The notes: a model not told the origin generated them from the sequence alone. DNA of 7,192 nt from an uncultured Campylobacter sp. (GCF_938031315.1 NZ_CALHHT010000236.1:1-7192); one strand, 5' to 3'. Shown: positions 1 to 5,101, numbered from the stretch's first letter. Numbers and translations are program-made.

Positions 1-675
1 CCGCTTGCAGACGGCTCGTTTTTGCCAAGCGTAGCGCAGGATGATTTTGCTTACAACCCAGGCAAAATGGATCATTTGGATGAAATTTTTATCGAAAAGA
101 AACAAGAGGCGCTAGGCGCCGTTACTGCGGAGACTGCGCGACAAAAGTTAAAAGAGCGTTTAGCGGGCTTTGGACACGAAAGAGATCTGCATGTATGGAG
201 AAGCGGGCTTGAGGATGCGATAGATGAGATCATCGTAAAAGACAATCCAAAAACGCCGATCAATATGGTGCAGGTGGGCTTTTTGAATGCTTTTTTAGCA
301 AAGAAAGCAAGCGAAATTTTAGGCGCAGATGTGCAAAGCGGCGGCATAATCATCACAAAAAAGCATCTGTCCCACGCAGCCCCGAAGCGTAAAGAGGGCT
401 ACGATCATGCCCTTAGGATAGAGGAGATGCGCGAGATAGTTTCGGTGCTGGATAACGAAAACAACGCTTATACGGATCTACGCAAAAAGCACAAAAATAT
501 TCTGTTTATTTTTGAGGACAAAAAAGACGGCTCAAAGATAAATTTAATCCCCATCGAAATAAGTAAAATAATTAAGAAATTCAAGCAAAGCAACTACGTA
601 ATAACGCTTGATAAAAATGATAAAAAAACGATTGAGGATTTGATTGAAAAGGGCGAAATCAAAAAGATAAAGTAG
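1..675 (+). CDS. Mu F-like head morphogenesis protein, C-terminal part with a PBECR-like nuclease domain (partial, 5' end outside window)
   Basis: The reading frame is open from base 1, so 224 residues of a longer protein are visible and the true start lies to the left. A TTG at 22 could serve as a start but has no reason to be one. Visible residues 17-22 (AYNPGK) match the segment that usually follows the Cys-rich MuF domain in Mu gpF-type proteins, which are minor head proteins acting in capsid assembly. Residues about 40-110 are helical and Lys/Glu-rich. Residues about 115-224 (IIITKKHLSHA onward) form a separate alpha/beta-looking domain. It resembles the phage barnase/EndoU/colicin E5-D/RelE-like (PBECR) domains that are often fused to MuF proteins and are thought to be injected or packaged RNases. 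The MuF assignment rests on this motif, the downstream gpG-like gene and F-G gene order. The PBECR assignment is weaker, from pattern only. Its stop codon lies inside the tRNA-like RNA encoded on the other strand. Confidence 0.65.
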   Translation, partial: PLADGSFLPSVAQDDFAYNPGKMDHLDEIFIEKKQEALGAVTAETARQKLKERLAGFGHERDLHVWRSGLEDAIDEIIVKDNPKTPINMVQVGFLNAFLAKKASEILGADVQSGGIIITKKHLSHAAPKRKEGYDHALRIEEMREIVSVLDNENNAYTDLRKKHKNILFIFEDKKDGSKINLIPIEISKIIKKFKQSNYVITLDKNDKKTIEDLIEKGEIKKIK

Positions 676-759
676 CTCGGCGGGAGTCGAACCCGCGATA
701 ACCGCTATGCCAACGCATAACGTCCGTCTACGCACACTGACGCCATCGAGGCTACTTTT
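661..759 (-). ncRNA. tRNA-like small RNA with its own promoter
   Basis: Read on the minus strand, this segment folds into a four-way cloverleaf. The closing stem pairs 758-752 with 669-675 (AAAGTAG/CTACTTT), then continues 750-747 with 676-679 (CTCG/CGAG), leaving a bulged C at 751: 11 bp in all. A D-arm-like hairpin pairs 742-739 with 728-725 (CGTC/GACG, 10-nt loop). An anticodon-position hairpin pairs 722-715 with 710-703 (8 bp, one G-U) and has only a GTTG tetraloop. The T-arm, 696-680, has a 5-bp stem GCGGG/CCCGC and the canonical loop TTCGACT. There is no encoded CCA, no U8 and no 7-nt anticodon loop, so it is not a working tRNA. A sigma70 promoter lies just upstream, with the predicted start near 759. 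The stem is followed by ATCTTTTT, which could end transcription near 661. Both ends are predictions. It overlaps the last codons of the plus-strand head gene. Function is unknown. Confidence 0.6.
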
Positions 760-765
760 ACGGGT

Positions 766-794
766 ATTATAATAAATTTTAAAGGCAAAGTCAA
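766..794 (-). promoter_or_regulatory. sigma70-type promoter for the tRNA-like RNA
   Basis: On the minus strand, TTGACT (794-789) and TATAAT (771-766) are separated by exactly 17 nt. That is 5/6 and 6/6 to the sigma70 consensus. The predicted start, 6-7 nt after the -10 box, is at 759-760, directly at the first base pair of the RNA's closing stem. The -35 box abuts the ATG of the plus-strand gpG-like gene, and the spacer contains that gene's ribosome binding site. Minus-strand transcription from here would therefore oppose late-gene transcription. Confidence 0.7.
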
Positions 795-1274
795 ATGATA
801 GAGATTACGGGCCTAGAGGCGGTGCAAAGAAAGCTAAAAGGGCTGGCCGAATTGGGGCACAATACTGAGCCTTTGATGCATACGATCGGTAATATCATCG
901 CAAATTCGATCAAGGATAGCTTCGAGGATGAAAAAAGCCCGTTCGGGCAAAAATGGGCCGCTTTAAAGCCGAGCACCGTCGCGCAAAAGAAGCGAAAAGG
1001 CAAGTCCGATAAAATTCTACGTCGTGACGGATATTTGGCGGATAAATGGGTAGTGGACGCAACCAGCAAAAGAGTGATCGTATCAAATAACTCAAAGCAT
1101 AAAGGTTTTGCCTATGGGCTGGTGCATCAATTCGGCACCCATAAAGCGGGGCGAAGCAAAAATATTTTTATCCCGGCTCGTCCGTTTCTGCCCGTCAATA
1201 AGGGCGGCAAGCTTCAAAGCGATATACAAAAAATCATCAAAACGCAGATGATAAATTTCATCAAAAAAATTTAA
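795..1274 (+). CDS. Mu G-like phage virion morphogenesis protein
   Basis: This 159-residue protein fits the phage virion morphogenesis (tail completion, Mu gpG / Phage_tail_S) family in length and motif order. Residues 48-61 (SPFGQKWAALKPST) give the family's SPxGxxWxxLxPxT pattern. Residues 75-82 (LRRDGYLA) fit the LxxxGxL segment. HQFG at 111-114 and IPARPFLPV at 126-134 are the conserved C-terminal pair. The family acts in assembling the head-tail interface or tail. AAAGG at 781-785 is spaced properly before the ATG. In Mu, gene G directly follows F, as here. In Mu it is followed by the protease/scaffold gene I and capsid gene T, but here the rightward block stops and the opposing early block begins after a gap of about 27 bases. 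No strong terminator hairpin was seen in that gap. Confidence 0.88.
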   Translation: MIEITGLEAVQRKLKGLAELGHNTEPLMHTIGNIIANSIKDSFEDEKSPFGQKWAALKPSTVAQKKRKGKSDKILRRDGYLADKWVVDATSKRVIVSNNSKHKGFAYGLVHQFGTHKAGRSKNIFIPARPFLPVNKGGKLQSDIQKIIKTQMINFIKKI

Positions 1275-1301
1275 CGGAGAGTACGAAACAAGGAATTAGG
1301 C

Positions 1302-1934
1302 CTATTTTAAAGGAATATAATCAAGCTCACAAATTTGTATAAAAGGCTCTATCAGATCCACTTTCAATCCGAGCTTGCCAAAATTTTCTGCAAAAAATTC
1401 GCTTTCAAGTATCTCGTCGGTATTTAAATTTGAACTATCTGTAGTGATGGTGTATCCTTTTGCGGCTACCTCGGTATCCGTTAAAACCTGAACTTGGCAT
1501 CTGCATTTTAACCCGTTCGGCGGATAAAATCTATCCCAAAATGGATCCATTTTCGGTAAAATAATGTTATGGATACTTGCATGCGCTTGATTTGTTAAAT
1601 TATCTATAACGGCTACGTATCGAAAATATTTTCCGAGACTTTTCATTTGGCTATCATAGCGTCTTTTCGCATAATATAATCTATTGGCGAAATTAAATAA
1701 TATCTCTAGTCCGTCTTGAAAAATAAGTTTTTGTTTGGTTTTCCCATTCTTTTGCATTATTTTTATATCTTTTACGAAACCAAGGAACGAAAGTAGGGCA
1801 ATCTCCTTCTTTATCCACTCGTCAAAACCGATACCATCATCTATTGCATACATGAAGGATTGAGCAAGAGTGCTCGCTTTTCTCTGTTTCGCATCAAATT
1901 TACTTTTTAATTTATTTTCCTCGTATTTGTCCAC
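1302..1934 (-). CDS. Reversed, N-terminally truncated Mu F-type (MuF/SPP1 gp7-like) head morphogenesis fragment
   Basis: This is 210 residues from a GTG at 1934. GTG is chosen over the TTG at 1940 because AAGGA (1945-1941) lies 6 nt before GTG but touches the TTG. The MuF core is plain. Residues 83-108 are the helix running up to the domain. VIDNLTNQAH (109-118) matches the D-x-R/L-T-x-x-x-H signature, and DPFWDRFYPPNGLKCRC (130-146) matches the FW-PPNG-CRC signature. Full-length Mu F-type proteins are roughly twice as long, so the N-terminal half is missing. The C-terminus after about 165 does not match the extension of the plus-strand head protein at 1-675, so it is not a simple copy. It is the last gene of the leftward early block, which is odd for a head gene. 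A sigma70-like promoter precedes it, and a reading-frame remnant suggests frameshift decay. Whether it is expressed or functional is unclear. Confidence 0.7.
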   Translation of the reverse strand: MDKYEENKLKSKFDAKQRKASTLAQSFMYAIDDGIGFDEWIKKEIALLSFLGFVKDIKIMQKNGKTKQKLIFQDGLEILFNFANRLYYAKRRYDSQMKSLGKYFRYVAVIDNLTNQAHASIHNIILPKMDPFWDRFYPPNGLKCRCQVQVLTDTEVAAKGYTITTDSSNLNTDEILESEFFAENFGKLGLKVDLIEPFIQICELDYIPLK

Positions 1935-2011
1935 GGGCAATCCTTAAATTTCTCCCGTAGATTATATACTGTTTGAAGTTCGGCGTCAAATTTCTCGTAT
2001 TGCTGCTTCTC
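1931..2011 (-). pseudogene. Out-of-frame 5' remnant of the reversed MuF fragment
   Basis: In the frame one base off from the MuF fragment, 27 sense codons run from just after TAATAA (2017-2012) to TGG at 1933-1931. They end in NLREKFKDCPW and have no ATG, GTG or TTG. Joining this to the fragment gives DCPW/DKYEENKLK, a natural-looking continuation of charged helix, and a single added base (TGG to TGGG) would restore one frame. I infer a former upstream part of the same gene, cut at the end of mor and then frameshifted. It overlaps the last codons of mor. Chance openness over 27 codons is possible. Confidence 0.4.
1961..1989 (-). promoter_or_regulatory. sigma70-like promoter ahead of the reversed MuF fragment
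   Basis: On the minus strand, TTGACG (1989-1984) and TATAAT (1966-1961) are exactly 17 nt apart. Initiation 6-7 nt downstream would give a leader of about 20 nt carrying AAGGA and leading to the GTG start at 1934. The -35 box overlaps the mor stop codon. The same bases may also be old coding sequence, so the match could be fortuitous. It would uncouple this ORF from the early operon. Confidence 0.5.
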
Positions 2012-2264
2012 TTATTATGCTACAGACACCATTGTAGCTTAGCCCATATTTAGCGGCGATCTCTCGGATTATTACGGTGCTTTGCTTTCCTGCAGCCACC
2101 CCTTCTTCATAATCTTTAATGATGTCGCGATTTCGAAAGGTGCTTTTGTAACTCGGCACGTAGATATTGGCTCCGCCGTATTCTTTGAGCACGTCGGCCA
2201 TACTTTCGCTATCTTTAACGCAGTTATAGAATTCAACGAATAGATCGAAATTATTTATCAGCAA
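1986..2264 (-). CDS. mor: Mor-family transcription activator
   Basis: This 92-residue protein matches the Mor/C activator family of Mu-like phages. The core is YGGANIYVPS (residues 29-38), the family's GGxxIYIP strand. RNRDIIKDYEEG follows, and then a helix-turn-helix at about 63-90 (VIIREIAAKYGLSYNGVCSIIREA). Mor binds the middle promoter as a dimer and recruits RNA polymerase to start middle transcription. Mu Mor is about 129 residues, so this is a short version, lacking mainly N-terminal sequence. The start is TTG at 2264, supported by AAGGAG six bases upstream inside the end of gemA. The genes overlap by 14 bases, implying translational coupling. The gemA-mor order is as in Mu, and the late genes it would ultimately control read towards it from the left. 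Confidence 0.88.
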   Translation of the reverse strand: MLINNFDLFVEFYNCVKDSESMADVLKEYGGANIYVPSYKSTFRNRDIIKDYEEGVAAGKQSTVIIREIAAKYGLSYNGVCSIIREAAIREI

Positions 2265-2736
2265 AGTACGCTCCTTGCATCTTTCGTAGAGCGATAATCA
2301 CGTCCGTGGCTTCGCTGCGGCTTAGATACCAAAGGCAAAATACCAGCCTGCCGGTTATTCGCTCGATAAAAAGTCGCAGCGCAAGCCCCGTTTTTACTCT
2401 TGCGATCCTATTCCAAATGCCTACGATGGTATCAAGCTGCTTTTGCGTAGCCTTTAGGGGGTCTTTTTTAGCGATTTCCCTTGGCACTCCGCCCGTTTGC
2501 GCGGTCGTATCTTTAGCGCTGCTTCGTTTGAATTTAGGCTCGAATTTGCTTTTATAGCCGACTACCGCCAAAACCTTTCTGAGCTCATCGATATTGAGGT
2601 CTTTTAGGCTATTCTTGCCGAATTCCGCCTGTAGATACACCCTGCGACATTCATCATCCACGAAATAGTTATGCTTGAGCGTGTGGATCATTTTGATGTA
2701 GTATTTTTTTAGCTCATCTTTCTTATTTATCTTCAT
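2251..2736 (-). CDS. gemA: GemA / gp16-family protein (DUF1018)
   Basis: This 161-residue protein fits the Mu GemA (gp16-like, DUF1018) family. It opens with the KKYYIKMIHTLKHNYFVDDECRRVYLQAEFGKNSLKDL segment typical of the family, where a small helical module is followed by GxxSxxxL. A basic linker (about residues 64-90) follows. The C-terminal half (ATQKQLDTIVGIWN, then RLFIERITG, then SRSEATDVIIALRKM) matches the conserved family end. In Mu, GemA modulates host gene expression and DNA topology, but its biochemical role is not settled. The ATG overlaps the TGA of the upstream ATPase gene (ATGA), and the run of seven Gs at 2750-2744 stands where a Shine-Dalgarno sequence would be, so the two genes are translationally linked. 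An A7 run also lies near the start of the gene (2704-2710). Confidence 0.85.
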   Translation of the reverse strand: MKINKKDELKKYYIKMIHTLKHNYFVDDECRRVYLQAEFGKNSLKDLNIDELRKVLAVVGYKSKFEPKFKRSSAKDTTAQTGGVPREIAKKDPLKATQKQLDTIVGIWNRIARVKTGLALRLFIERITGRLVFCLWYLSRSEATDVIIALRKMQGAYFADK

Positions 2737-3695
2737 CGAAAAGCCCCCCCACTACGCATAGTTGTAATAGTTGTATCAGTTGTAGCCGGTTGCCTGCAAC
2801 TATATATTACGCTCTTGCCAACCTTGCGGCTATACCACAATTTGCCGTCGAATTTATCTAGGCAATCGCGGGCGGTTTTATCGTCCTTCGCATAGCCTGC
2901 GCCGTTTAAAAGCTCGGTTTTATTTAGTTCGCCAAGCTCCAGCGCGCGCCTGATCTCAGCGGTGAAACCGAGCTCGTATTCGCTCATCCGCGCAAGCTGC
3001 AGATCAAGCTCTTTTAGCTGTAAGCTTGCTAGATCCACGCAAAAGCCGCCATCCTTTACGCCTGCGCGCTCCTTCGCTACTTCGCATAAAAAATTGAGCT
3101 CGTTTTGCGGGCTGGGGCGCTTGATGAGATGATACATCACGTCAAGCGAATTTCTGATATGATTGCTGCCTTGGTAGTTGCGCCCATCCTTATTGGAGTG
3201 GTGCAGAATCAAGATCGTAGCGCCGGCTTCGCGCAAATTTTTAAGTGCTGCAAATAGCCTATTTACGCGGTTATCGTTATTTATATCCACGAAATCGCGT
3301 AGGCTATCGAGTATGAAAACGCAGCCCTCATACGCTTTGCCGATCGCGCTTTCTTCCAGCTTCATCACGAGCTCGAAGCCGTCCATTTCGATACTTGAGC
3401 GCTGAATGTAGCTGAGATTTGGAAAGCGATTTATGAGGAGTCGGTCTACTCCGCGCTGCTTTAGTACTCCGACGGGATTATCGTAATCAATGAAAAACAC
3501 TCTCTGGCTTTCCTCGCAGAGCCTTTTAGCCAGCGCGAATGCCATATAACTTTTACCCGTGCCGCCGTCGGCATAAATAAGCGTAATAAGCCGTTTTACT
3601 AAAAAATCCTCTATTAAAAATTCGATTTTCTCGTTAAAGCTTTCACTTTTTAGACTCGAGCTTTGTAAAAAGTCGAATATATCGTTTTCGTTCAT
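2733..3695 (-). CDS. RepA-like RecA-fold ATPase (AAA_25 type)
   Basis: This is 320 residues from the ATG at 3695. The open frame extends back to 3854, but that part overlaps the YopX-family gene and a small peptide in other frames, so the internal ATG (MNENDIF) is preferred although its ribosome binding site is weak. Walker A is ADGGTGKS (42-49), Walker B is CVFILD (125-130), and ILILHHSNK (161-169) fits the sensor strand of RepA/RecA-like hexameric ATPases. Residues about 245-302 look like a winged helix (EIRRALELGELNKTELL, then DCLDKFDGKLWYSR). Plasmid RepA relatives are replicative helicases, and phage relatives often act as replication initiators or helicase loaders. Mu itself uses the MuB ATPase and host restart proteins, so this is an addition to the usual Mu set or a stand-in. 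The last residues are a low-complexity Thr-rich tail encoded by 9-base repeats, followed by a G7 tract. Confidence 0.8.
   Translation of the reverse strand: MNENDIFDFLQSSSLKSESFNEKIEFLIEDFLVKRLITLIYADGGTGKSYMAFALAKRLCEESQRVFFIDYDNPVGVLKQRGVDRLLINRFPNLSYIQRSSIEMDGFELVMKLEESAIGKAYEGCVFILDSLRDFVDINNDNRVNRLFAALKNLREAGATILILHHSNKDGRNYQGSNHIRNSLDVMYHLIKRPSPQNELNFLCEVAKERAGVKDGGFCVDLASLQLKELDLQLARMSEYELGFTAEIRRALELGELNKTELLNGAGYAKDDKTARDCLDKFDGKLWYSRKVGKSVIYSCRQPATTDTTITTMRSGGAFR
2744..2750 (-). repeat. Seven-G homopolymer tract at the ATPase/gemA junction
   Basis: On the coding strand the ATPase gene ends AGT GGG GGG GCT TTT CGA TGA, and gemA begins with the ATG inside CGATGA. One extra G would turn this into GGG GGG GGC TTT TCG ATG AAG and fuse the ATPase in frame to GemA. 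Poly-G tracts are known hypermutable sites in Campylobacter, mostly at eight or more Gs, so seven is at the low edge. Confidence 0.7.
2760..2786. repeat. Three tandem 9-base repeats in the ATPase 3' end
   Basis: AGTTGTAAT, AGTTGTATC and AGTTGTAGC lie head to tail on the plus strand. Translated on the minus strand they give A-T-T, D-T-T, I-T-T, a Thr-rich tail beyond the predicted winged helix. The unit keeps reading frame, so copy-number change would alter only tail length. Confidence 0.75.
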
Positions 3696-3712
3696 ATCGG
3701 TGCCCGTCTTTC

Positions 3713-3799
3713 TTAATCTTTCAGTATTATTAGCGCTACTATCGCCGTAATGCTCAGTGTGATAAATATCGTGCTCGCAAATATCAAAAAGAGCTGCAT
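3713..3799 (-). CDS. 28-residue single-pass membrane peptide
   Basis: The start ATG shares its A with the stop codon of the YopX-family gene (TAATG), and GGAG lies eight bases upstream, so translation is probably coupled to that gene. The peptide is almost wholly hydrophobic (residues 2-26, rich in Ile, Leu, Phe and Ala, with several Thr/Ser), ending in a Lys-Asp tail. It would form one transmembrane helix. It sits just before the ATPase start at 3695. Tiny membrane peptides in phage early regions can be superinfection-exclusion factors, holin-like proteins or leader peptides, but nothing in the sequence chooses between these. The good start signals and coupling argue for translation, while the short length argues for caution. 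Confidence 0.5.
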   Translation of the reverse strand: MQLFLIFASTIFITLSITAIVALIILKD

Positions 3800-4218
3800 T
3801 ATTTAATCTCCAAATTTGGGTTCTCGTAAATATTGCCGATGACTTCAAACTCATCTGAAGCCTTTTTAAACTCCTTTGTAATTGGATAATCCGGGTTTAT
3901 CCTGCTTAGGTCGTGCATATAAAATCCGCAATCAAAGCAAATTTTATAAGTGCGCAATCCCCACCTAACGAAGAAGTCCGTATAAATTTCTTTGCCGTTT
4001 TTGTCATTTACACCTGTATATTGCATTAGCTCGATTTTACGAAAAGAAACCTCGAAGCTGGTTTGTTCTTTTTCGCTCCAAAGCGTAGCTATTTCATTCG
4101 CGAAATTTAGATCCATTACTTCATATATTCCTTTTGGAAATTTCTCATATCCAAGCGTTATTCCGTTTGCCAGTCTCTGATTGCAACGCAAAAACGCCTT
4201 GAATTTTAACTCTGCCAT
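3799..4218 (-). CDS. YopX-family phage protein
   Basis: This 139-residue protein has the C-terminal YopX signature. IELMQYTGVNDKNGKEIY (residues 62-79) is the hallmark LMQYTGLKDKNGKEIY box, and DEFEVIGNIYENPNL (122-136) is the hallmark end. The usual acidic GD-[IV]V turn after the first box is changed to TDFFVRW. The family is common in phages of Firmicutes and epsilonproteobacteria, and its function is unknown. AAAGGA, overlapping the stop of the PAPS-reductase-family gene, gives a well-placed ribosome binding site. The stop overlaps the start of the 28-residue peptide. Confidence 0.85.
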   Translation of the reverse strand: MAELKFKAFLRCNQRLANGITLGYEKFPKGIYEVMDLNFANEIATLWSEKEQTSFEVSFRKIELMQYTGVNDKNGKEIYTDFFVRWGLRTYKICFDCGFYMHDLSRINPDYPITKEFKKASDEFEVIGNIYENPNLEIK

Positions 4219-4228
4219 CGCCTATCCT

Positions 4229-5020
4229 TTAAATTTTGCAGAAGCAGTCTTTAAGCGGTTCGTCGTCAAACGCCAAAGAACCTTGCCTGCTTAGGCGGAT
4301 AAATTCTGCCTCCATATCCGTGCAGGTTAAATTTCCCGCAAACCACGACGTATTCAATACTGCTTCGCCGCCATCTCGTAAAGCGAGAAGCTCAGCTTCG
4401 ATCCGCTTCATATACTCCCATTCAGGTTTGAAGTTTTTCCATACCTGATAGAAGGCGCGCTTTGACTGCGCAGGACAAAAATAGCAGCCCGTGCGGCTGA
4501 AGTATCTATATAGCGGATTTTCCATCTCGCGCTCTTTCAGATACGCCGTGCAGTCTGCTTCGCTCATATTGTAGTCGTCGATGAGCGGATACAAAAACTC
4601 ATTGCCGTCCATTCTGCGACGGGTTTCGTCTGTAGTGTAGCCGATATAGATCTTATACTCGTCAAAGCTCTGGGCCTTGAGCCAACGCTCGAATGGCGCA
4701 ACTTTCGCCTCTCTCCGCCACGCACAAAAGCCCTGCGTCTGCGGAGCGGGGAGACCCCGAATGGCTCCTTTGTTTTCGCCTCTGCTAATGCGTCCGAAAA
4801 CACACTCCTCAAAACTCATCGCAGGCTTTAGTATCGTGATCTCCTTGCCGTATCGCGCCCGAAAATACTCGCCGAGCTTGGCGATGTATTCATACATAGC
4901 CGCAAATTCGTGCAAAGTATCATAAAAAACGATATGATCGAGCGGCTTTTTGTCGCGCAGTAACAAATCTAGCATCGCCGTACTATCCTTACCGCCCGAA
5001 AGCGTTGCGATATGGGTCAT
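4229..5020 (-). CDS. Phosphoadenosine phosphosulfate reductase-family protein (PP-loop ATPase)
   Basis: This is 263 residues. SGGKDS at 8-13 is the PP-loop that binds and splits ATP to an adenylated intermediate in the adenine nucleotide alpha-hydrolase superfamily. FCAWRREAKVAPFERWL (98-114) corresponds to the C-x-x-x-x-K-x-x-P segment of PAPS-reductase-like proteins. GCYFCPAQ (178-185) provides a CxxC pair, and further cysteines occur at 73, 99, 157, 233, 259 and 261. That is enough for an Fe-S cluster of the kind found in DndC-like enzymes, but ligands cannot be assigned from sequence alone. Phage members are widespread and mostly of unknown function. Candidates are nucleotide or DNA/RNA sulfur chemistry rather than sulfate assimilation, since no sulfur-pathway genes are nearby. 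The ATG has a GGAAAGAG-type site just upstream, and its leader carries an unusual pair of hairpins. Confidence 0.82.
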   Translation of the reverse strand: MTHIATLSGGKDSTAMLDLLLRDKKPLDHIVFYDTLHEFAAMYEYIAKLGEYFRARYGKEITILKPAMSFEECVFGRISRGENKGAIRGLPAPQTQGFCAWRREAKVAPFERWLKAQSFDEYKIYIGYTTDETRRRMDGNEFLYPLIDDYNMSEADCTAYLKEREMENPLYRYFSRTGCYFCPAQSKRAFYQVWKNFKPEWEYMKRIEAELLALRDGGEAVLNTSWFAGNLTCTDMEAEFIRLSRQGSLAFDDEPLKDCFCKI

Positions 5021-5040
5021 CTCTTTCCTTTAAATTTAAA

Positions 5041-5086
5041 CTCTTTAACAAGTCTTTAAAATCAGCTTTAAAGGCTTGTTAAAGGG
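5041..5086. repeat. Long inverted repeat in the leader of the PAPS-reductase-family gene
   Basis: CTTTAACAAGTCTTTAAA (5043-5060) pairs with 5067-5084 across a six-base loop (ATCAGC). All 18 positions pair on the plus strand, one of them as T-G, and a further wobble plus C-G pair extends the stem to 5041/5086. In the minus-strand transcript the wobbles become C-A mismatches, but a 10-bp and a 7-bp helix remain. No T-run follows on either side, so it is not a typical intrinsic terminator. Its right arm shares bases 5079-5084 with the neighbouring hairpin, making the two folds mutually exclusive. Confidence 0.75.
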
Positions 5087-5101
5087 CTTAAAGCCCTTTA
5101 A
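5079..5101. repeat. Hairpin repeat, copy 1 (downstream of the 161-aa gene)
   Basis: TTAAAGGGC and GCCCTTTAA pair over a five-base loop, giving a 9-bp stem. It lies immediately after the stop codon of the 161-residue gene. A copy with 21 of 23 matching bases lies at 5616-5638, just upstream of that gene. On the plus strand it is followed by an A/T-rich stretch. On the minus (coding) strand there is no T-run. It may be an RNA-stability or partial termination hairpin. Confidence 0.7.

Noticed and set aside
544..735. A 63-codon minus-strand frame over the tRNA-like RNA
   Set aside because: It has no ribosome binding site and overlaps both the structured RNA and the 3' end of the plus-strand head gene. 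The frame is best explained as a shadow.
672..755. A functional tRNA gene on the minus strand
   Set aside because: The T-arm is perfect, but the acceptor stem has a bulge, U8 is missing, the anticodon position is a tetraloop hairpin, and no CCA is encoded. It is kept as a tRNA-like RNA.
1310..1320. Plus-strand TATAAT after the gpG-like gene as a promoter
   Set aside because: No -35-like hexamer lies at 16-18 bases upstream, and it falls within coding sequence of the reversed MuF fragment.
2306..2557. Plus-strand frame within gemA
   Set aside because: It has no ribosome binding site or protein-like composition and lies fully inside a well-supported gene on the other strand.
3696..3854. N-terminal extension of the ATPase from an upstream ATG at 3854
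   Set aside because: The added residues are read across the conserved end of the YopX-family gene and the 28-residue peptide in other frames. They do not look like part of the ATPase, and no ribosome binding site precedes 3854.
4564..4925. Overlapping frames on both strands inside the PAPS-reductase-family gene
   Set aside because: They are shadow frames of a GC-richer coding stretch. Composition is Arg/Ser-rich and no start signals are present.
5079..5101. Intrinsic terminator after the 161-residue gene
   Set aside because: The stem is good, but no T-run follows on the coding strand, and the copy at 5617-5637 lies between genes of the same operon. It is listed as a hairpin repeat instead.
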